Assembly (NCBI GenBank): GCA_026225255.1
Contig: JAMFSJ010000070.1
Coordinates: 1-45,106, forward strand
From: Methylacidimicrobium fagopyrum
GTDB taxonomy: Bacteria; Verrucomicrobiota; Verrucomicrobiia; Limisphaerales; UBA11358
DNA: 45,106 nt
Reading direction: 5' to 3'
Part shown: positions 32,532-40,127 of the stretch, one piece after another
Numbering within the stretch: position 1 is the first letter of the stretch
Layout of the letters: each line of letters begins with the position of its first letter
The notes under the pieces: generated by a model
Databases searched by the model: none
Seen by the model: only the letters and a program-made list of their open reading frames with translations
Told to the model about the DNA's origin: nothing
Translations under genes and position numbers: made by a program

Positions 32532-32741
32532 TCAAAGCTCATCCTGCCGTTCCGCGTAAAAAAGTTGGAACGCGCGGTCGTAATCGGCTTCCGGCACGAA
32601 AACTTGGGCGGGGCGACTCAGGTCGCCGTCGTCCGGCGCGGCGGGATCCACGAAGGCCTGCGTGGCGATGATGCCGTGTTTTTCCAACATCATCACGAGC
32701 ATCTCTGCGTTGACGATCGGGCCGGTGTAAAACAGTTTCAC
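32532..32741 (-). CDS. Small DUF2007-like protein
   Basis: A 69-residue protein, probably starting with GTG at 32741 (VKLFYTGPIVNAEMLVMMLEKHGI); the open frame extends to 32825 without a better start. The pattern of an N-terminal strand, a helix with NAEMLVMMLEKHGI and a closing PAQVFVPEADYDRAFQLF helix recalls DUF2007 'putative signal transducing' proteins, which bind or read a small partner. The middle carries an acidic loop (DPAAPDDGDL). It is divergent from the DUF2851 gene. The identification is moderate, and the exact family is inferred from layout only. Confidence 0.6.
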   Translation of the reverse strand: MKLFYTGPIVNAEMLVMMLEKHGIIATQAFVDPAAPDDGDLSRPAQVFVPEADYDRAFQLFYAERQDEL

Positions 32742-32871
32742 GCCGAGAATTGAACCATGGATCGACGTGGTAAGAACAGAGCAATCCGTCCCCGATATGT
32801 TTAAGTCAAAACAATTGCGAGGCATCTTTGTGCTTCTGACGCGGTTGACAGCTTTACGCTACATTTACCAA

Positions 32872-34440
32872 ATGGGTTCTCGTATAGAAAACTTATATGC
32901 CGTCTGGCGCGCCAAGTATTTCGATACCGCTTTTTTGCGGGACGAAAATCCGACGCCACCTGAAAAGCTGTTGCAAGCCGTCTGGCAGCACCAGCGGCTC
33001 TTGCGGGATCAATTGAAAACGGACGATGGAAAGTCCGTGCGTGTTTTGCATCCCGGGTTTATTAGCCTCGCCGGCGGCCCGGATTTTCGGGACGCCGTTT
33101 TGCAGATTGGCAATGAACCGCCGATTTCCGGCGACGTCGAGATTGATTTGCAAGCGAGCGGCTGGCACGCCCACGGGCATGACATCAATCCGGCTTTTAA
33201 AAAGGTCATCCTGCGCGCCGTCTGGCACGACAGCAGAACGCCGGTTTCCCGCGCGGCCGAGCCGCCGCCGATTCCTATTTTAATCCTGCAAAACCGGCTC
33301 GATGCGCCCCTCGCCGAACTGGCGCGCACGTTGGAAAATGAATCTGGTCTGCCGGAAAAATGGCGTGGTAAATGTTCGGCGCCCTTAGGCGAATTAAACG
33401 TCGAACAACTCGCGGAATTATTACATGCGGCGGCAAAAGTCCGTTTTCAAAACAAAGCCGCCGCCATGCTGGCGCGCGCCAAAAACAGCGGCTGGGAAGC
33501 GGCATTGTGGGAAAATCTTTTTCGCGCGCTCGGTTACAAAAATAACGTCTGGCCGATGCAACATCTCGCGGAACAACGGGCGCGATTAACTGCCCGGGCA
33601 CTCCATCCTGACGAATCTAGCCTGCCACCCGCAGACCGAACCCTTCCCTCACTGCTGACGTTGCAGGCGCGGTTGATGGGCGTCGGTGGTTTGTTACCGG
33701 CGGAATTAACGCGCACACAAAAGAGTTCCGACACATTTTTACGACACGCGTGGGATGTCTGGTGGCGCGAACGCGATGCGTTTGCCGATTGCACGTTGCC
33801 GCGCGCCACGTGGCAATTTCACGGTTTGCGTCCGGCCAACCATCCGCAACGACGGCTCGCACTGGCATCGCATTGGATCATGGACACACAGTTGATTTCC
33901 AAAATAGAGAACTGGCTCGTGCTGGGAATTTCGCATAGTCCGACCGTGCTGGCGCGCCGCGTGGCTGAACGGCAGGCCGGCCCGGCGGCGTTGGTGAATT
34001 CATTGCACGACATTTTTCAGGTGGCGCACGATGATTATTGGTCGTGGCATTGGACGTTCAAATCCGTGCGGATGACGCGGCCCAAGCCGTTGCTAGGCGA
34101 GGCGCGCGTGACGGATCTGGCGATGAACGTGGTTTTGCCCTGGCTATGGATTCGGGCGAAAGAAGGTGGCAACGAAATGTTCCAGCGCGAAGTTGAGCAG
34201 CGTTATTTTACATGGCCGACGGCGGAAGATAATTCTGTTCTCAAATTGGCGCGGCTGCGTTTGCTGGGGCATCGCAGCACGCGGGGTTTCAAAAACGCGG
34301 CGGCGCAACAGGGTTTAATGCAGGTCGTTCGCGATTTTTGTGAGCACTCGAATGCCATTTGCACCGATTGCCGATTTCCTGAATTGGTGCGCGCCTTTGC
34401 GGCTGGCGGGAAGGATAAAGAAGCAGCGGGAAATATTTGA
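32872..34440 (+). CDS. DUF2851 family protein
   Basis: A 522-residue protein starting MGSRIENLYAVWRAKYF at 32872; the frame is open to 32767, but the upstream stretch looks non-coding. Family blocks are visible: PPEKLLQAVWQHQRL, DGKSVRVLHPGFISLAGGPDFRDAVLQIG, SGDVEIDLQASGWHAHGHDINPAFKKVIL and a long helical C-terminal half ending CTDCRFPELVRAF. A pair of cysteines (ICTDC) near the end may bind metal. Members of this family are uncharacterised; the conserved GDVEIH/D and WxxHGHD blocks resemble a metal-dependent hydrolase core, but this is speculation. It ends just before a strong terminator. Confidence 0.78.
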   Translation: MGSRIENLYAVWRAKYFDTAFLRDENPTPPEKLLQAVWQHQRLLRDQLKTDDGKSVRVLHPGFISLAGGPDFRDAVLQIGNEPPISGDVEIDLQASGWHAHGHDINPAFKKVILRAVWHDSRTPVSRAAEPPPIPILILQNRLDAPLAELARTLENESGLPEKWRGKCSAPLGELNVEQLAELLHAAAKVRFQNKAAAMLARAKNSGWEAALWENLFRALGYKNNVWPMQHLAEQRARLTARALHPDESSLPPADRTLPSLLTLQARLMGVGGLLPAELTRTQKSSDTFLRHAWDVWWRERDAFADCTLPRATWQFHGLRPANHPQRRLALASHWIMDTQLISKIENWLVLGISHSPTVLARRVAERQAGPAALVNSLHDIFQVAHDDYWSWHWTFKSVRMTRPKPLLGEARVTDLAMNVVLPWLWIRAKEGGNEMFQREVEQRYFTWPTAEDNSVLKLARLRLLGHRSTRGFKNAAAQQGLMQVVRDFCEHSNAICTDCRFPELVRAFAAGGKDKEAAGNI

Positions 34441-34472
34441 CCGCTAATCCGTGCTGATTTTTCACTAATAAA

Positions 34473-34502
34473 AAAGCGCAGAGAAATAAATCTCTGCGCT
34501 TT
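34473..34502. terminator. Bidirectional terminator between DUF2851 gene and infC
   Basis: AAAGCGCAGAGA and TCTCTGCGCTTT pair perfectly over 12 bp around a 6-nt loop, followed by GTTTTTA on the plus strand and by AT-rich sequence on the minus strand. Confidence 0.9.
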
Positions 34503-34530
34503 GTTTTTATTCGTGTCCCCGTGCGGTCGA

Positions 34531-35274
34531 TTATTTGATTTCCAAATTTTCGAACGGACTGTTTAATCCGCCGGTGGCGGATTCTTCAGCGACGGGAACT
34601 TTCACTTTTTGCGGCGCGGGTTTGGGGGCGTCTGCCTTTTCAGGGTGAGATTTTTCGGACGTCGCTTTTTCCGACGCGTGCTCGGGTTTGCTCGGCTCGT
34701 CTTCGCCGCGCGGATTTTTCGCGCGTTTGTTGCGCGGGAGCGGGCTGATCATCAGATTGATCGCGCGACCCACGAGTTTGGGTGCGAAATCGGGATGACC
34801 AAAGGGCGCAATGAGTTCGATAAATTTATTGATGACTTGAAAGCCGACTTCGGTGTGCGCCATTTCGCGGCCGCGAAATTTCAACGCAACTTTCACCTTC
34901 ATGTCTTCGCAAAGGAAATCAATGGCGTGCGTCGTCTTGATGCCGAGATCGTGCGGGTCAATGCGCGGGCTTAATTGCACTTCCTTCACCGTGGAAGCGT
35001 GCTGATGCTTCTTGGATTCCTTTTCCTTCTTGGCGATTTCGTAGCGATATTTGCCAAAATCAACGAGGCGGCAAACGGGTGGCACGGCATTCGCGGCGAT
35101 TTCCACCAAGTCCACGCCGTGAATGCGCGCGAGATTGATGGCTTCGGTCAACGGGATGACGCCAAGCTGGTTGCCTTCGACGCCGATGACGCGGACTTCG
35201 CGGGCGCGGATTTTGCCATTGACCCGGATGAACGACGCGGGAGAGGAATTGCGGGGTGTGAAAGGGCGGCTCAA
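34531..35274 (-). CDS. infC: Translation initiation factor IF-3
   Basis: IF-3 of 247 residues. The N-terminal domain (SFIRVNGKIRAREVRVIGVEGNQLGVIPLTEAINLA) and C-terminal domain (KEVQLSPRIDPHDLGIKTTHAIDFLCEDMKVKVALKFRGREMAHTEVG, given in part) are complete. A tail of about 60 residues rich in Lys, Glu and Pro is added beyond the family end (KRAKNPRGEDEPSKPEH and onward). No ATG is available in frame: the ORF begins with TTG at 35274, preceded by a purine-rich GGAGAGGG. IF-3 genes often use rare starts for autoregulation. The usual rpmI-rplT partners do not follow it. Confidence 0.92.
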   Translation of the reverse strand: MSRPFTPRNSSPASFIRVNGKIRAREVRVIGVEGNQLGVIPLTEAINLARIHGVDLVEIAANAVPPVCRLVDFGKYRYEIAKKEKESKKHQHASTVKEVQLSPRIDPHDLGIKTTHAIDFLCEDMKVKVALKFRGREMAHTEVGFQVINKFIELIAPFGHPDFAPKLVGRAINLMISPLPRNKRAKNPRGEDEPSKPEHASEKATSEKSHPEKADAPKPAPQKVKVPVAEESATGGLNSPFENLEIK

Positions 35275-35405
35275 GCGACCCTCTCCGGTTGGGACTGAAC
35301 GATGATTTTTTGCATCAAAAACTGGCTTCGGCTAATTGATATTACGGTCTTTAGTTAAGCGGCAAACGCCGGAAACGCAAGCAAATAATGGTTTCAATTA
35401 ATAAA

Positions 35406-35945
35406 TTAATGGTGATGGCGGAATAGCCGTTCGCGGTTGGTGTAAAGATACCAAACAATAAATACGTTCACCATCAACACCAGGCCGATGCCGATTTTCG
35501 GATGGGCGAATAAAGCGTGGGCGTGCGCCTCGCCTTCCGGCGTGTGGCGACGAACGAGTTCGTAGATTTCAATGGGAATGAAAAACGCTGATTCGACGAT
35601 GGCCAGCCAGATTGCCCACGGTAAGCGAAAGGCCAGACCCAAGCCGCCCGCCGCCTTGAACAAACCGTAGATGAACATCCACAAAGCCACGGCTTTGACG
35701 TTGCCGGGCGTGATGTTGCCCAGCCGGTCGCTGACATCGCTAAAAAAACGGCCTTCCGGGTCGAGGTGCAGCCAGCGGATGAATTGGTCGAACAAATCCG
35801 GCAGATTTTTTTTAGCGAGCAAATAAATGCTGAACGCGCCGATCAACAACGCGCCGCCTTCCACCAATTTGCCGATGACGATCAAATACAGCGTCGGCGC
35901 GCGCTTGACGGGCGCCTCGGTCGGAATGTTCGTGTTTTCGGTCAT
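35406..35945 (-). CDS. DUF2127 membrane protein
   Basis: A 179-residue protein with about four hydrophobic segments (LYLIVIGKLVEGGALLIGAF, VALWMFIYGLFKAAGGLGLAF, WAIWLAIVESAFFIPIEIYELV, GIGLVLMVNVFIVWYLY) and a central charged loop. The pattern KLVEG...YGLFKAAG...WAIWL...PIEIYEL matches DUF2127. It is an inner-membrane protein of unknown role. Its ATG at 35945 overlaps the glycyl-tRNA synthetase stop (TGATG), so translation is coupled. The C-terminus ends RLFRHHH. The 131-bp gap to infC holds no gene. Confidence 0.8.
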   Translation of the reverse strand: MTENTNIPTEAPVKRAPTLYLIVIGKLVEGGALLIGAFSIYLLAKKNLPDLFDQFIRWLHLDPEGRFFSDVSDRLGNITPGNVKAVALWMFIYGLFKAAGGLGLAFRLPWAIWLAIVESAFFIPIEIYELVRRHTPEGEAHAHALFAHPKIGIGLVLMVNVFIVWYLYTNRERLFRHHH

Positions 35946-37759
35946 CAACGAGTCTTAGACAGTAAAAATTCCAGAAGTTCAGAAATTTTCAAGCGTTCTT
36001 GGCGGCCATCATCGCGATGACGAATGGTCACCGTGTCGAGCAACTCCGGTTTTTCGCCGAGCGTGTCGAAGTCAATCGTCACGCAGAACGGCGTGCCGGC
36101 TTCGTCCTGGCGCGCGTAGCGTTTGCCGATGGATCCGGTTTCGTCGTAGAAAACATTCAGCCACGGACGCAACAACGCACGGACTTCTTGCGCCTTCTGC
36201 ACGAGCTCGGGTTTGTTTTTGAGCAACGGGAAAACACCCGCTTTGATCGGCGCGACGCGCGGATGAAATTTCATCACATACGTCGTCTCACTCTTGCCTT
36301 TGGCGTCCGTTTCGGTGGTTTCCGAATATGCATTCGCGATGAGCGCGAGAATCAAACGATCCACGCCCGCGCTCGGTTCGATGACGTGCGGAATATATTG
36401 GCCCTTCGCGAGACCATTCGCGTCGTCGTTCGCTTGCTTGGAAATTTGCTCCGGCGTTTCATTCGACTTGGCGGATTTCGTCAGGTAATTTTTGCGGTTA
36501 TCGTAATAACGCTTCCACAAATCATCCTGTTTTTCCTTCGGCAATTTCGCCCACGCGACGCGTAATTCGTCGTCAAACACGCCCATCGGCTTGCCAGAAA
36601 AACGTTGGTGCTGGCTCAAATCAAAATCGCTGCGCGCGGCAATACCTTCTAGTTCGTCGCCGGCCACGTTGCCTTGCTCGTCCTTTTTACTGAACGGAAA
36701 CTTGAACAAAATATCTGTGCAGGCGCGGGCATAATGCGCGAGTTCCGCCGGCGTTTGCCGGTGAAAACCGAGCGTATCGCGCGAAAGTCCGATGCCTTCG
36801 TAAAAGCGGACGCGTTCTTCGACCCAATATTGATGCCACGCCTGCCAGCCCCAATTGGGTTGGGGTTCGCCGGGATGGCCGGTTTCGGGCACGGTCACCA
36901 CGCTGCCGGAAATCGCCTCAATGACTTCGTCCGGTTTGATGAAAAATTCCAATTCCATCTGCTCGAATTCGCGCGAGCGAAAGATGAAATTACGCGGCGT
37001 AACTTCATTGCGAAACGCCTTGCCGACCTGTGCAATACCGAACGGAACTTTTTGGCGCGACGTTTCCAGCACGTTTTTGAACTGCGCAAAAATCGCCTGC
37101 GCGGTTTCGGGGCGCAAATACGCAACGTTTTCTTCGGACTGAATCGGTCCGACGTAGGTTTGCAGCATCAGGTTGAATGGCACCGCAGCGCGAAGTTCGC
37201 CGCCAGTTTCCGGGTGAAAATCAACCGAATCTTTAACCGCTTCGGTGGTTTCGCCAAGTAATTGGATTTCGGCCGGCACCACACCAGTTCCTTTGGCGTA
37301 AAATTCTTGCACCATTTTGCGGACGCTTTCAACGTGCTGGCCTAGCTTTTGGAGAATGGCGACCGACTTTTCAATTTTTAATCCGGTTTGCGCCGAAGTT
37401 GCACCGATAAATTTGAAAACCATGCCGGATTGCGCATCCACTTGATCCGCACGAACGCGTTTATTTGAAAGGGAACATTCCCGCATCATATCCGCAAACG
37501 TCGCGACATGGCCGCTGGCTTTCCAGATTTCCGGCGACATAATAATGGTCGCTTCCAGACCGGCGACGTCGTCGCGCTGGCGCGTCATGGTGTTCCACCA
37601 GAGCTCCTTGACGTTGCGCTTGAGCTCGGCGCCGAGCGGGCCGTAATCCCAAAAACCGTTGATGCCGCCGTAGATCTCGGACGATTGAAATACAAACCCG
37701 CGCCGCTTGCACAGCGACACGATTTTTTCCATAAGTGGGCTTTCTTTTGGCTCGGCCAT
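35945..37759 (-). CDS. glyS: Glycine--tRNA ligase (dimeric type)
   Basis: A 604-residue class II synthetase of the eukaryote/Thermus-like alpha2 type, not the bacterial alpha2beta2 GlyQ/GlyS pair. Signatures: GFVFQSSEIYGGINGFWDYGPLGAELKRN (motif 1 area, given in part), VGKAFRNEVTPRNFIFRSREFEQMELEFF (motif 2), SAGVDRLILALIANAY (motif 3), and the C-terminal anticodon-binding HPRVAPIKAGVFPL. An insert of roughly 90 residues follows motif 1 (about 105-195). It lies upstream of the DUF2127 gene and divergent from the prepilin-like gene, across a 365-bp gene-free spacer. Confidence 0.95.
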   Translation of the reverse strand: MAEPKESPLMEKIVSLCKRRGFVFQSSEIYGGINGFWDYGPLGAELKRNVKELWWNTMTRQRDDVAGLEATIIMSPEIWKASGHVATFADMMRECSLSNKRVRADQVDAQSGMVFKFIGATSAQTGLKIEKSVAILQKLGQHVESVRKMVQEFYAKGTGVVPAEIQLLGETTEAVKDSVDFHPETGGELRAAVPFNLMLQTYVGPIQSEENVAYLRPETAQAIFAQFKNVLETSRQKVPFGIAQVGKAFRNEVTPRNFIFRSREFEQMELEFFIKPDEVIEAISGSVVTVPETGHPGEPQPNWGWQAWHQYWVEERVRFYEGIGLSRDTLGFHRQTPAELAHYARACTDILFKFPFSKKDEQGNVAGDELEGIAARSDFDLSQHQRFSGKPMGVFDDELRVAWAKLPKEKQDDLWKRYYDNRKNYLTKSAKSNETPEQISKQANDDANGLAKGQYIPHVIEPSAGVDRLILALIANAYSETTETDAKGKSETTYVMKFHPRVAPIKAGVFPLLKNKPELVQKAQEVRALLRPWLNVFYDETGSIGKRYARQDEAGTPFCVTIDFDTLGEKPELLDTVTIRHRDDGRQERLKISELLEFLLSKTR

Positions 37760-37904
37760 AGGATCGCACAGTGTTCGTCAAGTGCGCGCCGCTGTCAATG
37801 CCGCTTCGACTGAAGCATTGAAGGAGTTTAACGCCCCAGCGCGCCAAGACTCGGTGCCGCCAGAAAATCTCTCTTCGTGCCCTGATGTGAATAACTTGTC
37901 CGCC

Positions 37905-37947
37905 AATGCGTGAATCTCACGCATAATGCGTGTAATTTTCACGCATT
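37905..37947. promoter_or_regulatory. Two tandem inverted repeats with GCGTG half-sites (operator candidate)
   Basis: ATGCGTG-N5-CACGCAT is followed at once by AATGCGTG-N7-CACGCATT. All four half-sites share GCGTG/CACGC. No T-tract follows. The arrangement suggests a dimeric regulator binding twice in the divergent spacer. Confidence 0.65.
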
Positions 37948-38003
37948 TTGATTTTTATTAGGAAACCAAGGCTTGATTCATTGGCTTTTCGCCAGTAACG
38001 CGC

Positions 38004-38020
38004 TTGGCATTGGCTGTGCT
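38004..38020 (+). promoter_or_regulatory. Candidate sigma54-type promoter element
   Basis: TTGGCATTGGCTGTGCT has GG and GC at the -24/-12 distance. One mismatch from the best consensus lies in the -12 block. It sits 104 bp upstream of the ATG and competes with the sigma70 candidate just downstream. Confidence 0.3.
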
Positions 38021-38042
38021 AAACAAGATTTCAGAAACTCGG

Positions 38043-38070
38043 TTGACAGAATGCGTAAATCCGCTAGATT
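38043..38070 (+). promoter_or_regulatory. Sigma70-type promoter of the prepilin-like gene
   Basis: TTGACA (38043-38048) and TAGATT (38065-38070) are separated by 16 bp; transcription would begin about 38077, giving a leader of roughly 48 nt. Confidence 0.55.
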
Positions 38071-38124
38071 TCGCCGACTGTCCCCAAGTAATAAAAAGCA
38101 ACAACAACATAACCTAGTAAAAGT

Positions 38125-38856
38125 ATGAAAAAAACGACTCAACAAAAGAAGGCGTTCACGCTCATCGAGCTGCTCGTCGTCATCGCCATCATCGCCATTC
38201 TCGCAGCTATGTTGCTGCCGGCTCTCGCCGCTGCTAAACGCAAAGCGCAACGTATTAATTGCGTCAACAATCTCAAAGAAATCGGTTTATCTTTCAAACT
38301 ATGGGAAGGTGACAACAACGACCGTTTCCCCATGGCTGTGAGTTCCACCGCTGGCGGATCTCAAGAATATGTCAATTCAGCTAATACCCCGACTGCAACC
38401 GCTACTACCGCGTTTGGTGTGACCAATGTCTGGAACGTTATGTCCAACGAATTGAGCACGCCGAAAATTCTGCTGTGCACATCTGACAGCCGCACTGGCA
38501 CTGCCGCGACCAACTTTGGACAAATCGCCGCATCCGGCGGTCAGCAGTATACTAGCTATTTCATCTGCGGCGACGCTGCAGATGCTTATCCGCAAATGCT
38601 TTTGGCTGGCGACCGTAACATCGGTCTGGCCGTTGGCAGCACCGGCCCGGCAGTTCAGACCAATACTACAGCTGCCGGTAAATGGAATGGCACGCTTTGG
38701 GCGTGGACGGCCAATGATTTGCATCAAAAAGCCGGCAACACTGCCATGGCGGATGGTAGCTGCCAACAGCTCACGATCAACGGATTGCAAACGGCCTTGA
38801 ACACGGCCACGAACGGTAGTCCAACCCTAACGCCGTGGTATAACTTCCCGCAATAA
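38125..38856 (+). CDS. Prepilin-type N-terminal cleavage/methylation protein (DUF1559-type, pseudopilin-like)
   Basis: A 243-residue protein with the class III signal [27 protein letters not shown], where the cleavage would leave the mature F-T-L-I-E helix. The residue before the cut is Ala, not the usual Gly. The helix is followed by [35 protein letters not shown] and a C-terminal beta domain ending [17 protein letters not shown], the DUF1559 pattern. Such proteins occur in dozens of copies in Verrucomicrobia, Planctomycetes and Lentisphaerae genomes and are exported through a type II-like pseudopilus. It is a single gene with its own promoter and terminator. Confidence 0.9.
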   Translation: MKKTTQQKKAFTLIELLVVIAIIAILAAMLLPALAAAKRKAQRINCVNNLKEIGLSFKLWEGDNNDRFPMAVSSTAGGSQEYVNSANTPTATATTAFGVTNVWNVMSNELSTPKILLCTSDSRTGTAATNFGQIAASGGQQYTSYFICGDAADAYPQMLLAGDRNIGLAVGSTGPAVQTNTTAAGKWNGTLWAWTANDLHQKAGNTAMADGSCQQLTINGLQTALNTATNGSPTLTPWYNFPQ

Positions 38857-38873
38857 TCTGTAGTTTTTCAAAG

Positions 38874-38901
38874 AACGCGGCGACCGCAAGGTCGCCGCGT
38901 T
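38874..38901 (+). terminator. Rho-independent terminator of the prepilin-like gene
   Basis: AACGCGGCGACC and GGTCGCCGCGTT pair perfectly over 12 bp with a GCAA tetraloop, followed by a run of seven T. Confidence 0.95.
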
Positions 38902-38918
38902 TTTTTTGTTTTCTGAAA

Positions 38919-39425
38919 TCAGTTGGCCGCCGGGTTTTCGTTGTTCTTTTTTGCGCGGCGTTGCTCGGCAAAGAAACTTTGGATCAGCGCGCGACATTCA
39001 TCTACGCGCAGACCGGCGGTGATTTCGCAACGATGGTTTAAGGTGGGAAATTGCAGCAAGTTCAACGCGCCGCCCGCCGCGCCGCCTTTGGGATCGCCCA
39101 AACCAAAAACCACGCGTGCCAAGCGCGTATGCACGATGGCACCGGCGCACATGGGGCATGGTTCTTTGGTCACATACAATGTGCAATCGGTCAACCGCCA
39201 GTCGCCGACGGCTTGCTCGGCCTGGGTTAAGGCGAGCATTTCCGCGTGCGCCGTTGCGTCCTTGAGCAACTCGACCTGATTGGATGCGCGCGCAATGATG
39301 CGGCCTTCGCGCACGATCACCGCGCCGACTGGCACTTCCCCCGCCTCGTAAGCCTTGGCCGCCTGCCGTAACGCTTCGCCCATGAAATAGTCGTCGCTAT
39401 GCAGGTCGATGATGGAATCGCTCAT
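38919..39425 (-). CDS. tadA: tRNA-specific adenosine deaminase
   Basis: A 168-residue enzyme that converts A34 to inosine in tRNA-Arg(ACG). The zinc and catalytic motifs are the HAE of ATAHAEMLAL and the PCPMCAGAI cysteines. The FGLGDPKGGAAG segment and the C-terminal LRVDECRALIQSFFAEQRRAKK helix match bacterial TadA. The start at 39425 (MSDSIIDLHSDDYFMGEALRQA) fits. It is followed by the NUDIX gene on the same strand upstream, across a spacer filled with heptads. Free cytosine-deaminase activity cannot be excluded from sequence alone, but TadA is clearly favoured. Confidence 0.92.
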   Translation of the reverse strand: MSDSIIDLHSDDYFMGEALRQAAKAYEAGEVPVGAVIVREGRIIARASNQVELLKDATAHAEMLALTQAEQAVGDWRLTDCTLYVTKEPCPMCAGAIVHTRLARVVFGLGDPKGGAAGGALNLLQFPTLNHRCEITAGLRVDECRALIQSFFAEQRRAKKNNENPAAN

Positions 39426-39437
39426 GGGGGAAATTTC

Positions 39438-39465
39438 AAATGTCGAATGCCGAATGTCGAATGAA
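39438..39465. repeat. Heptad repeat (CGAATGT) between tadA and the NUDIX gene
   Basis: CAAATGT, CGAATGC, CGAATGT, CGAATGA are consecutive. The same heptad class recurs at 39998-40018 and 43781-43808. Confidence 0.85.
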
Positions 39466-39488
39466 ATCGGTAGTCAATGCGTCATCCG

Positions 39489-39980
39489 TCATTTAGACTC
39501 TTCCAACGTCCATTCGTTTCGTCCGTCCGCGTGACAATGGCAATGTGCCGCGAAAAAACCGCCGCGAAATTGCCAGAACCATGGCCAGATTTGTTCGCGA
39601 TCCGTCTGCGGGATGTTCAGGTCGAAAATCTTTTCACGCGGGAAAAATTCAAAATGGCCTTCTTTCATTGGCGGCGGCAATGATTTTAATTTCACCTTCA
39701 CTTCGAACAGAAACATCAGCCAGTGCGTCTGGCCTTGATAACCGTGCTCGCTGATCATCCCGGCAAGTTGCAAATCGGAGGGCGCGAGTTGTAATCCCGT
39801 TTCTTCCTGCGCCTCGCGGCAAGCACACGCGTAAGGTGATTCACCGATGTCCATTTTCAACTTGCCGCCGCATGGACTCCAGAAACCGCGATTCGGTTCC
39901 TGCGCGCGTTCAAGCAACAAGATTTCGCCCGCTTCGTTGAAGCAATAGAGCAGCGTCGCAATTTTGTAAGGCAAAGACAC
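39489..39980 (-). CDS. NUDIX hydrolase
   Basis: A 163-residue NUDIX enzyme. The NUDIX box is complete: G-x5-E-x7-REAQEETGL, preceded by RGFWSPCGGKLKMDIGES. The most likely start is GTG at 39980 (VSLPYKIATLLYCFNEAGE), since no ATG lies upstream near the core; the frame remains open to 40079 but includes heptad repeats (39998-40018) that read as SFEIQHCP-like residues. Family members cleave nucleoside diphosphates linked to another moiety, such as 8-oxo-dGTP; the specific substrate is not readable. It lies downstream of leuC and its terminator. Confidence 0.85.
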   Translation of the reverse strand: MSLPYKIATLLYCFNEAGEILLLERAQEPNRGFWSPCGGKLKMDIGESPYACACREAQEETGLQLAPSDLQLAGMISEHGYQGQTHWLMFLFEVKVKLKSLPPPMKEGHFEFFPREKIFDLNIPQTDREQIWPWFWQFRGGFFAAHCHCHADGRNEWTLEESK

Positions 39981-39997
39981 GGGGCAATGTTGAATTT

Positions 39998-40018
39998 CAA
40001 ATGACGAATGTCGAATGG
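39998..40018. repeat. Heptad repeat (CGAATGT class) at the NUDIX start
   Basis: CAAATGA, CGAATGT, CGAATGG: three consecutive 7-mers just upstream of the NUDIX GTG start. Confidence 0.8.
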
Positions 40019-40071
40019 AAAAGTGAGCGCCTAGTTGCGCTTTCAATATTGGAAGCCTGCGTTGACAAAAA

Positions 40072-40119
40072 GCTCCCACGATTCTTAATCTGACAGCAGC
40101 AGATAAAAATCGTGGGAGC
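40072..40119 (-). terminator. Terminator of leuC
   Basis: GCTCCCACGATT and AATCGTGGGAGC pair over 12 bp and enclose an inner ATCTG/CAGAT hairpin. On the minus strand it is followed by TTTTTG. It lies about 10 bp past the leuC stop. Confidence 0.85.
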
Positions 40120-40127
40120 AGATAATT

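Larger units (their letters stand above)
37760..38124. other. 365-bp gene-free divergent spacer with palindromes and two promoter candidates
   Basis: No gene is found between glyS (minus) and the prepilin-like gene (plus). It holds the double GCGTG/CACGC palindrome (37905-37947), a candidate sigma54 site (38004-38020) and a sigma70 promoter (38043-38070). Confidence 0.65.

Noticed and set aside
39980..40079. N-terminal part of the open NUDIX frame
   Set aside because: It has heptad repeats and no similarity to the NUDIX fold; the GTG start at 39980 fits the conserved core.
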